Shown here piece after piece: positions 45,580 to 55,900 of a stretch of 64,000 bases of DNA (the stretch's first letter is position 1; each line of letters begins with the position of its first letter). The stretch comes from Phragmites australis (Eukaryota > Streptophyta > Magnoliopsida > Poales > Poaceae), in the NCBI RefSeq assembly GCF_958298935.1, contig NC_084927.1, forward strand, positions 15,280,001-15,344,000, given 5' to 3'. The position numbers and the translations under genes are program-made. The notes under the pieces were generated by a model that made no database searches, was not told the DNA's origin, and worked only from the letters and a program-made list of their open reading frames with translations.

Positions 45580-48500
45580 ATGGCTGATAATGCAAAGGTA
45601 CATCCTGTGGGATCTGGAGCCTATACAATCAATCTAGAGAACTTCAGTAAGCGGCTGAAGGTATTCTATGACCATTGGAAAGAACACAAGTCTAATCTTT
45701 GGGGTTCTTCTGATGCTATTGCCATTGCTACCCCACCTCCTTCTGAGGATCTTCGTTATTTGAAATCCTCAGCTCTGGATATCTGGTTGCTTGGATATGA
45801 ATTTCCAGAAACTATTATTGTCTTTATGCACAAGCAGATACATTTCTTATGCAGCCAGAAAAAAGCAAATCTCATTGGGACCCTCAAGAAGGCTGCAAAT
45901 GAGGCTGTTGGTGCTGACATTGTCTTGCATGTGAAAGCTAAGAATGGGGATGGTGCCGATTTGATGGATGACATATTGCATGCAGTTCGTAATCAGTCAA
46001 AATCAGGCAATGCGATTGTTGGGCACATTGCAAAAGAGGCACCTGAGGGTAATTTTCTTGAAACATGGGCGGACAAGTTATCTGGGTCGTCTGTACAACT
46101 TACAGATGTAACAAATGGCTTCTCTGAGCTTTTTGCTGTGAAGGATTCCACAGAGATCACTTGTGTGAAAAAGGCTGCTTACTTAACTTCATCTGTACTA
46201 AAAAATTTTGTGGTTCCAAAGTTGGAGAAGGTTATTGATGAGGAGAAAAAAATCTCGCACTCTTCATTGATGGATGATACAGAGAAGGCTATTCTTGATC
46301 CTCTCAAGGTCAAGGTAAAGTTGAAGGCTGAAAACGTTGATATATGCTATCCTCCTGTCTTTCAAAGTGGGGGGAAGTTTGATCTCAAGCCTGGTGCCTC
46401 TAGCAACGATGACTATCTCTATTATGATTCGGCAAGTGTTATCATCTGTGCAATTGGGTCCAAATACGGTAGCTATTGTTCAAATGTTGCCCGAACATAT
46501 TTGATAGATGCTACCCCTACACAGAGTAAGGCATACGAGACCCTTTTGAAAGCTCATGAAGCTGCTGTAGAAGCATTGAAACCAGGCAATCAGATGAGTG
46601 TGGTTTATCATGCTGCAGTGGCAGTGATTGAGAGGGATGCCCCTGAACTACTTCCTCATCTAACAAAGTCAGCTGGAACTGGAATAGGTCTTGAATTCCG
46701 AGAATCTGGCTTAAATCTGAATCCCAAGAATGATCGTCAGATAAAACAGGGCATGATTTTCAATGTCTCCCTTGGTTTGCATAATGTCCAGGCAGAAACC
46801 ACCAATGAGAAGACAAAGCAGTTTTCGTTGTTATTAGCTGATACGGTTTTAGTTAGTGAAAAAGGACATGAGATTTTAACAGCACCTTGCTCTAAGGCTG
46901 TTAAGGATGTTGCATATTCGTTCAATGAAGATGAGGAAGATGTTCCTGTGGTAAAGGTGGAGGCGAAAACCGTAGAGGTGGTGCCAACGAAGGCAACACT
47001 CAGGTCAGACAACCAGGAGATGTCCAAGGAAGAGCTCCGGAGACAGCACCAGGCTGAGCTTGCTCGTCAAAAGAATGAAGAGACTGCTAGAAGGCTTGCT
47101 GGGGGTGGTTCTGGTTCTGGTGATGGACGTGGTCACTCAAGGGATTCAAATGAGCTTGTTGCATACAAGAATGTTAATGATGTACCATATGCAAGAGAAT
47201 TGGTGATCCAAGTAGATCAGAAGAATGAAGCTGTCCTCCTACCTATTTATGGCAGCATGGTTCCTTTCCATGTTTCTACCATTAAGAGTGTGACAAGCCA
47301 CCAGGACAACCGCACCTGCACTATCCGCATTTTCTTCAACGTGCCTGGCATGCCATTCTCAAATGATAACAAGCTGAATTCTCAAGGTGCTATCTACTTG
47401 AAAGAAATTACATTCCGCTCGAAAGATCCACGGCATAGCAGTGAAGTTGTTCAGCATATCAAAACATTGAGGAGGCAAGTTGCTTCAAGGGAGTCAGAGA
47501 GAGCTGAAAGGGCAACCCTTGTTACTCAGGAGAAACTACAGGTGTCAAACAACAAAACAAAGATGATGAGACTTTCTGATGTGTGGATACGGCCTGCATT
47601 TGGTGGTCGTGGGAGAAAGCTTACAGGAAGCCTTGAAGCACATTTCAATGGTTTAAGGTACTCTACTTCAAGGGCTGATGAGCGTGTGGACATTATGTAT
47701 GGTAATATAAAGCATGCGTTTTTCCAGCCTGCAGAAAAAGAAATGATTACCCTCCTCCATTTCCATTTGCACAATCATATCATGGTTGGAAACAAGAAGA
47801 CAAAGGATGTCCAGTTTTATGTTGAAGTGATGGATGTTGTCCAGACTGTTGGTGGCAGTAGGAGGTCAGCGCTTGATCCTGATGAGATTGAAGAGGAGCA
47901 GCGTGAGAGGGATCGAAAGAACAGAATAAACATGGATTTCCAGAACTTTGTGAACAAGGTTAATGACCACTGGTCGCAGCCACAGTTCAAAGGGATGGAT
48001 CTGGAGTTTGATGTCCCCCTTAGAGAGCTTGGGTTTCATGGGGTTCCGTATAAAGCTTCAGCTTTCATCATTCCAACTTCTACTTGTTTGGTTGAGCTGA
48101 TTGAGACTCCCTTCCTGGTGGTGAGCTTGAGTGAGATAGAGATTGTTAATCTGGAGAGGGTGGGCTTTGGAACGAAGAATTTTGACATGGCTATCGTGTT
48201 CAAGGACTTCAAGAAGGATGTTCTCCGCATTGATTCCATTCCTTCGACATCGCTTGATGCAATAAAGGAGTGGCTGGACACAACTGACCTCAAGTACTAC
48301 GAGAGCAGGCTGAACCTGAACTGGCGTCCTATTCTGAAAACCATCATCGATGATCCTCAAAAGTTCATTGACGATGGTGGCTGGGAGTTCTTGAACATGG
48401 AGGCAAGTGACTCTGAGACTGAGGAAACGGAGGAATCAGATCAGGGTTACGAGCCTTCTGATGCTGAACCTGAGTCTGAATCAGAAGATGAGGACTCCGA

Positions 48501-48747
48501 CAGGGAGTCCTTGGTAGAATCAGATGAGGATAACCAGGAGTCTGATGAAGACTCGGAGGAGGAGAAGGGCAAGACCTGGGAGGAGCTGGAACGCGAGGCA
48601 AGCAACGCTGACCGGGAGAATGGCGCCGAGTCCGACAGCGAAGAAGAGAGGAGACGCCGCAAGGTGAAGACCTTCAGCAAGTCTCGCGCACCGGAGCGCA
48701 GCAGCTTCAAGGGAGCACCGCCCTCCAAGAAGCCAAAGTTCAGGTGA
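45580..48747 (+). CDS. SPT16: FACT complex subunit SPT16
   Basis: Codes for 1055 aa in one uninterrupted exon; length and order fit plant SPT16. Residues about 10-165 are the N-lobe, about 175-435 the aminopeptidase-like (M24 fold) domain, which in this family lacks metal ligands and binds histones. About 540-700 is the dimerisation/middle region, followed by a tandem PH (Rtt106-like) module to about 935. From about 945 the tail is very acidic (SDSETEETEESD, ESESEDEDSD) and ends in a basic nuclear-localisation-like patch (SKKPKFR). With SSRP1/POB3 it displaces and restores H2A-H2B during transcription and replication in the nucleus. I chose the ATG at 45580 (MADNAKVHP); the in-frame extension upstream begins with GTG, not ATG, and spans the splice site. 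Confidence 0.97.
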   Translation: MADNAKVHPVGSGAYTINLENFSKRLKVFYDHWKEHKSNLWGSSDAIAIATPPPSEDLRYLKSSALDIWLLGYEFPETIIVFMHKQIHFLCSQKKANLIGTLKKAANEAVGADIVLHVKAKNGDGADLMDDILHAVRNQSKSGNAIVGHIAKEAPEGNFLETWADKLSGSSVQLTDVTNGFSELFAVKDSTEITCVKKAAYLTSSVLKNFVVPKLEKVIDEEKKISHSSLMDDTEKAILDPLKVKVKLKAENVDICYPPVFQSGGKFDLKPGASSNDDYLYYDSASVIICAIGSKYGSYCSNVARTYLIDATPTQSKAYETLLKAHEAAVEALKPGNQMSVVYHAAVAVIERDAPELLPHLTKSAGTGIGLEFRESGLNLNPKNDRQIKQGMIFNVSLGLHNVQAETTNEKTKQFSLLLADTVLVSEKGHEILTAPCSKAVKDVAYSFNEDEEDVPVVKVEAKTVEVVPTKATLRSDNQEMSKEELRRQHQAELARQKNEETARRLAGGGSGSGDGRGHSRDSNELVAYKNVNDVPYARELVIQVDQKNEAVLLPIYGSMVPFHVSTIKSVTSHQDNRTCTIRIFFNVPGMPFSNDNKLNSQGAIYLKEITFRSKDPRHSSEVVQHIKTLRRQVASRESERAERATLVTQEKLQVSNNKTKMMRLSDVWIRPAFGGRGRKLTGSLEAHFNGLRYSTSRADERVDIMYGNIKHAFFQPAEKEMITLLHFHLHNHIMVGNKKTKDVQFYVEVMDVVQTVGGSRRSALDPDEIEEEQRERDRKNRINMDFQNFVNKVNDHWSQPQFKGMDLEFDVPLRELGFHGVPYKASAFIIPTSTCLVELIETPFLVVSLSEIEIVNLERVGFGTKNFDMAIVFKDFKKDVLRIDSIPSTSLDAIKEWLDTTDLKYYESRLNLNWRPILKTIIDDPQKFIDDGGWEFLNMEASDSETEETEESDQGYEPSDAEPESESEDEDSDRESLVESDEDNQESDEDSEEEKGKTWEELEREASNADRENGAESDSEEERRRRKVKTFSKSRAPERSSFKGAPPSKKPKFR

Positions 48748-48867
48748 ACTGCACCGCAGTTGCTGGGGTGGTGGTTCCTTCGTGAACAGAACCTCCCTTC
48801 CGGGAGGCAGGGTATGGCTGTAGTAGCAAGCAGGGAGTGTTGTTTGTTACCCCTCTAGATTCTCTTG

Positions 48868-48908
<41 letters not shown>

Positions 48909-49984
48909 GCATTAGCTTACTCCATTTAGGTGAAAAGTGACAGGTGAACTTTGGTTGGTGAACTCCGTAGTGGATGAAATGAATCTTGAACTTACGTCAT
49001 TGGGGAAATCTAAGTCGACTCATTGTTGAACCTCCGTAGTGGTAGAACCTCCAGATTGTATAATATTTATGCTGGCAGTTGTTGGTACTGACTGAACCGT
49101 ACATGAGATGCTGGTGCGCCAGTAGTTCCATTTCTCGTTTGTTCAGATATCTGTTGTGTATGAGTTTTCTTGGTCGAAGAAGCATTGGGCTAGACTGGTG
49201 TTTGCCATCCCATACTCCTTTTTGTTTCGTATGTTTTGGTTACCTCGTGTTGTTTTGGTTTCTGTGCATCGATGCAAACAAAACAGGCGTCTCCTACCTT
49301 GAATACATACTCGTTGCAAACAACATACACGAGAGGTATATGTTGTGATGTCATTCACTTGCAAAATGTACCCGTATCTTGGTTCTTTTGAGCCATCATC
49401 GGGTACTGTGGATGGCCGAAGTGCTGCAAAATGTCGATTCACTTGCAAAATTTATCCTCATGATGTTGTCTTGGGTGGCATCTTAATTCGCGCACTGTGG
49501 ATGACCCAAGTGTTGGGACTGATTGTACCATTGTGGTTGCAACCGAATAACCATTGTTATTGACCTTGGTTTCTAAGATATGGTAGCGATTGAGTTTGAT
49601 ATTCACCTTTCCTTTTTTGTTTTAAGGGAAAAAGTGATGAATAGAAATTGAGCTTCAATTTATTTTGTTAGTGACTGAACCATTTTCAGGAAGCACTGAA
49701 CAAAGTGGGTAAGGAGCTATTAGACTCAGTGTCTTCAGAACAGCAGGGAAATTAGTTTAAATTATCTCACAAACCGATGGGACATAGCTCAATACTTGCC
49801 CATCCAAACAATCTCTTCAGCCGAGCAGAAATAGAATTACAAATGTAGAACAGGAGAATGCGGGCAGTCTCAGGCTAGCGCCTCCCTGATTCTTTATTGG
49901 ACTTGTTTTGCCAACATTTTGCACTGAGAAGTGTTTTTGCATCCAATATGCAGCAATTTTTTTCCTGTTGCAATCCAGATTGCC
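48748..49984. other. Intergenic region between SPT16 and the carboxypeptidase gene (convergent)
   Basis: The SPT16 3' UTR probably extends to about 49060 and includes a CT microsatellite (48871-48906). The remainder has only short, unsupported frames. Both genes transcribe toward this interval, so it must hold both polyadenylation sites; AT-rich aataat/tataat-like stretches near 49055-49070 and on the minus strand below 49985 are candidates. A phrase with gcaaaat(g/t)ta(t/c)cc appears twice (49360-49370 and 49445-49455). Confidence 0.5.
48871..48906 (+). repeat. CT dinucleotide microsatellite in the SPT16 3' UTR
   Basis: About 15 uninterrupted ct units, broken once by ttt, some 125 bases after the stop codon. 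Likely length-polymorphic. Confidence 0.95.
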
Positions 49985-52900
49985 TTAGAACTTTTCTCCT
50001 GCCAGCCAGCGACTGTAGAACGCGAGCGCCTCCTTGGGCTTGTACTCAGGGACAGCGTGCCCAGCTCCCTGAAATGTTGCTATTGCCATGTTAAAAACTT
50101 AAACCAAATCGCATGAGATAATGATTCGAGGTTATCAGATGAAATTTGGGTAGATTTTAGCAATTGAAAAAGTACCGTGTTGTGCAGGCAATTAAATTCA
50201 ATAGTGAATCATCGAAATTTTAGTTCAAACATGCATGGTAGCAAGAAAACTTAATAAACAAAATGTATTTCAAGCATCAGGGATAAATTTAAGCTACAGA
50301 TCATACAACTTTTCAGGTGCGAGTGGAGATGAAGGAACTGGAGTTGCGTACCTTTATTGTGAGGAAGGTGAGATTGTGAGCATAACCTTCTGTATATCTG
50401 CAATGGCAGAAACTTGGATCAAATGCAAGAAATTTTGATTCCACCAAAAATGAAATCCAGGAAAATCAGTTCTCAGACATCTTTCTCTTCTTGTTTCTTA
50501 GTTCCCAATCAACAACTCAAATCCAGAACTAATTTTCGTGCAACTTTAACATGTATACATTTTTTTAACCACTAATTAGAAAAAATTTAAGTATGGCTCT
50601 TCAATTCTCGCAGCATTTAGTTTTCATTGATTGTATCCATGTTTATAGAGAACATTAAATGACATCAGCTTCAACTAAAATAGCATTTACGTGATACCAA
50701 CTATTCCTACATGTATTGGGAAACCTGGTGATTCTAAGGCCAACAATATGAATTATGAAGAAAAGACAGAGAACATCGTACCCAGCAACTTGCTCTCCGA
50801 AGTACCATGGCCGCCATCTATCAACAACTTGGTAGCCTATCGATTTTACCCATGCTTCAGTTCCCGAGAAAGGAACACACAGATCATGGTCTCCACTACA
50901 ACATAACACAGCCAAAGATCGTTAGATAAATTCTTAAGAAGTTTTTAGACATCTTCCTAATACATTATTCTACATATGCAGATGAAGCAAGAATCAATGT
51001 GTCGACTGCCTGTAATGAGTGTTCATCATTTTTCTGAGGAATATGTTTTCCATTTCGACCATTAGCCTTAAAGATGTTACGAACAAGTTTCACCTTTCAA
51101 CAAATAATTTATGTCATCAAATTAAGCACAATATGATGCTAAACTTATGAGGTATATGGAATCTTACTATGAACAAAATATAGCAGATAGGATCACATTT
51201 GAAGTGGTCAAGTAATATGGATTTTTAAAATAATATTATTTTAATGGAAAATTGCAAAAATAATATCCGCTTTTGAAAAAATGCCGAAATAGTACCGTGT
51301 CGGCAAGTGAAAAGCCAACGAAAGAGCCAACGAGGGACCTGTCCGCAAACGAGATGTCAACATGCCTATTGTCGGCATTTTGCCTGCCAACAGATAACCT
51401 ATCTAGCGTGCCGACATGCCACCCTGCTTTGCTGATAGAGGTCTGTCGACGACCCATATACCAACGTATCCTTTTAATTTTTAGCAGTTTTTTTAAAAAA
51501 ATATATATATTTTTTAAGGAGAAAACAATATTCAAAGGTCATTTTGTTCAGACATTGAGTGTTCAGACATATGCCAGGCAACTTGATGTGGAATCATCGA
51601 ACAAGAAGAGTTGAAGATGGCAATTTTTTTTCATGCAACTAGCAGACATGATGGCATATACAATACACTTTCATACTAACCTAGCCATGTACTACCTCTA
51701 AACCTAACATGTCTTAGCCAATGTAAACAACCCGATTACAACTGTCACTCTACTGAGTGCGTCTGGGGTACTTTCTCTTCCTCACAACATCTGGTCTTGC
51801 TTTATGCGCTCGATGTGCCCTCTCACGCTTCTCTCTGAAAGTGCATTTAGGTCCCTTATGTGAGTTTTGTACAATTGATAACAAACAATTAAGAGACTAG
51901 TAAGTTTATTGATGTTATGAACAAGTTTTAGTCCTATCGATGAATTTAAAAGACGTTGGCGTCCTAAAAAAAGAAACAGCATGTAGTTACTCATAGGTTT
52001 AAATTCATTTTATTTTCGAATTTGAGTTTAGGAATATCGTACTATTAAGAGGGATGCGTGTTGATAGTTTTGAAGGTGTTTCAGTACTCAAAATACCCTT
52101 TTAGACCTAAAAGTTGAGAGACAATTACTCATGAACACCGGGGTAGTTGCAAAAGTTGTCTGAACCCGGAGTCTTCTGGTTAGCTCGGATACTCCGGATT
52201 CTGGATAGTAGCCAGGAGTCTCCGAGTTAGACTTCGAACTGAGCTCTCGGTTTGGGCTTGAGTGCCCAATACAGAGTCTCTGGGTTAGCTCAGATACTCC
52301 GGATTCTGGGCAGTAGCCCGGAGTCTCCGAGTTAGACTCCGAGCTGAGATCTTGATTTGGGCTTAAGTGCCCAACCTGGAGCCTCTCGGTGAACCAGGAT
52401 ATTCCGGGTCAGTACAAAAAGTACTATAACAACTAGTTTGAGGGGCTGAAAATACCCCTCTCACCCCCTCTTTCTTTTGCTACTAAGCTGCTGAACTAAC
52501 TCAAGACAAACTCATTCATAGTCATTAAATAGCCCCTGTAGTGCTTTAAATCTTGCTAGATTTTGAGAGTTGAGTTGGAAGAGTGAGATTGAGTGCACTT
52601 GAGTACCTGAGTTCATCGTCAAACCGTCGATTCGCGTTCTTTACTCTTGGAGCTCCTAAACTGTTAGATGTCGCCCGGAGAAAACCCAAGCATGTGGAGT
52701 GCCTCAGGAAATTTGTGAAGGTTCTTCTCGCCACCGCAAGGGAAGAGAAACTCTTAAGTAAGCCCAAGCTCGATCTTCGTGGTTGCTTGGTGAGGATAAG
52801 AATTGAAAGAGATCTGACTCTTCGTGAGCACCTCAATGGAGACGTAGGGTCGTTTGATCCAAACTTCGGAAAATAAATTCTTGTCACCTTTACATTCTTA

Positions 52901-55900
52901 CATGTTTTTCTTATTCTAGTTCTTTTCTTGAGGGTTTGTCTCGATCTACTTGTTTGTGAGGTTGTAATTGCAGATGGTTGGTAAAAAAAGCTCTTACATC
53001 AATTAGAACATGTGGTAACCTTTATATCCAACTAGACTTGCTTAGTTTTGCTCAGTTTTCAATTTCCTGTAGAGGCCGAACTATTCGGGTTAGCTCGGAG
53101 TCTCTGGATTGAACCGGAGTGTCCGGATTCTATAAATCCGCTGCGAAGTTTTAATTTTCAGGAAACGCCTATTCACCCCCCTCTAGGCGACATCGCGTAC
53201 TTTCAATTGGCATCAAAACCTAACCCCTTACAATGTTTCACCACTTGGAGGATTTGAAGATGTAGGTGTCTAGTGAGAAAGGTACAGTAAACCCGAAAAG
53301 TCCGAAGGATGATCTTTCGACATCGAGTAACGGTAAAGACAAGAGAGTCGTAATTGAATTCAATTATGATAAATTGAATGCCTCTAATTCTTATATATCC
53401 GTATCATTTGGGCGCGCACCTTATTTCGATGGTACACATTATGCCGCTTGGAGACACAAAATGAAATTGTATTTAATCTCTCTTCATCCAAATATTTGGA
53501 AGATTGTATATAGGTTTTGAGTTATCGGATAAAGAAAAAGAACTCACTCCCGAACGAGAGCAAAATCTCCACCGCAATGCACAAGCCGTAAGTGTGTTAC
53601 TCGGTGCTTTAAGTCCCAAAGAGTTCAACAAAGTGGATGAACTTGAAGAGGCCAAGACAATATGGGACACACTTGAAGTTGCTCATGAAGGCATCACAAA
53701 CGTGAGGGAATCCAAGATAGAGCTGTTTGAAGGCAAATTTAGAAGATTTGTGATGAAAAATGATGAAACCCCTCAAGCAATGTATGATCACATGATGGTG
53801 TTGGTCAACAAGATTAGAGGACTTAGAAGTGAAGAGCCTGATGATCACAAGGTAGTGAGAAGATTACTTAGAGTTTTTGCACCAAGAAATCCCACCTTAG
53901 TCATACTCATCCGAGAGATAAGAGATTACAAGAGACTCACACCAAGTGATGTACTTAGGAGAATTCTCACTTATGAGCTCATGAAGGAGGAATCAAATGA
54001 AGTTAAGAATCTTGTCAAGTAAAATTCCACCTCTAAGAACAAAGAAGTAGCATTCAAGGCAAGCAGGAGTAAGAAAGTTGAAGAATCAAGCTCAAGTGAA
54101 GATAAGAGCTCGAATGATGATGAAATTGCTTTTTTTAAAGAAAGTTTAAGAAATTTATGAAGAAGAGTGGCTATAGCAAATACAAGAGAGATATGCCCAA
54201 GAGAAGAACATCCAAGAGAGCTTGCTATAAATGTGACAAAGTTGACTACTTCATCGTTGATTGTCTTAACAAGAAGAAGAGTAAGGACAAAGAAGAAAAG
54301 AAGAACAAACCTTTCAAGAAGAACAAGTTCAAGACCCATAAGTAGCAATATTCGGATCAAGCTCACATTGGCGAGAAATGGGACTCCAACTCCGACTCCA
54401 ATGATAAAGAAGTCGCCACCATCGCCATTCGCTCTTCTATACCGACAAAGTCACTTTTTGGTGACATGAACGACGACGACACTCCCAAGTGTCTTATGGC
54501 AAAAGAATGAAAGGTAAAATCACAACTCAAACTCCTAGATAGTGATAGTGGTTGTGAAAGAATGCTTAAATGTCTTAGTAAAAATGTTATATGTAAAATA
54601 AAAGAGCTAATGAAAACAATAGAGAGTCAAGAGGAGATTCTCGAGAAACAAGAGGACTTGCTTATCATTAAAAAGGAGAGAAACCTTGAACTTTAGGAAC
54701 TCTTTGCTAAAGAGAAAGAGAAAGTTGAGATATTGATCAAATATCTTGATTTGGCTAATATCTCAATTGCTAGCCTAGAGGAAAGCAATGTTACACTTCA
54801 AAAGAAATTCTTGTATTTGAATGAAACTCACAAAACTCTTAAAGTGCAATTTGATGCCTTTAGGAAAAGAGAAGAGAAGTTAAATTCATTTTATTTTTGA
54901 ATTTAAGTTTAGGAATATCATACTATCAAGAGGAATATCTTAAAGGTGTCTCAATGCTCAAAGTACCCTTTTAGAACTAAAAGTTGAGAGCCACAATCAC
55001 CAACAAACACCAGGATAGTTGCAAAAGTTATCTGAACCCAGAGTCTCCGGGTTAGCCGGATACTCCGGATTCTGAACGGTAGTCCAGAGTCTCCGAGTTA
55101 GACTCCGAGCCGGGCTCTCGGTTTGGGCTTGAGTGCCCAACCCAGAGTCTCCGGGTTAGCCTGAATACTCCAAATTCTAGGCAGCAGCCTGGAGTCTCCG
55201 AGTTAGACTCCAAGCTAAGTTCTCGGTTTGGCTTAAGTGCCTAACCCAAAGTCTCCATGTGAACCCGGATACCGGATCAGTACAAAGAGTATTGTAACGG
55301 ATAGTTTGGAGGATTGTGTTTAAATACCCCTCTCAGCCCCTCCTTTTGCTGTTGAATTGCTGAACTAACTCGAGACAAACTCATTTATAGCTATTCAATA
55401 GCCCCTCCAACTCCTTTAGTGCTTTAAATCTTTCTAGATTTTGAGAGTTAGAGTTGGGAGAGTGAGATTGAATGCTAGTGAGCTTAAATCCATTCATTGA
55501 GCACTTGAGTTCATCGTCAAGCCATCGATTCGCGTTCTTTACTCTTGGAGCTTGAAACTCCTAGACGGTTAGGTGTCGCCCGGAGAGCATCCAAGCTTGT
55601 GGCGTGCCTTGAGAAGTTTGTGAAGGTTCTTCTCGCCTCCGCAAGGGAAGAGGAACTCTTGAGTAAACCCAAGCTCGATCTTCGTAGTCGTTTGGTGACG
55701 ACAAGGGTTGAAAGAGACCCGGCTCTTTGTAAGCACCTCAACAGAGACATAGGATCGTTTGATCCGAACTTTGAGAAACAAATTCTTATCTCCTTTACAT
55801 TCTTGCAAATTCTTATCTCCTTTACATTCTTGCATGTTTTCCTTGTTCTAGTTGTTTTCTTGAGGGTTTGTTGAAAGTGCCTAGAGGGGGGGGTGAATAG

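Noticed and set aside
49079..49563. Small gene between SPT16 and the carboxypeptidase
   Set aside because: Frames on both strands overlap each other and show no domain; position fits the 3' UTR and spacer.
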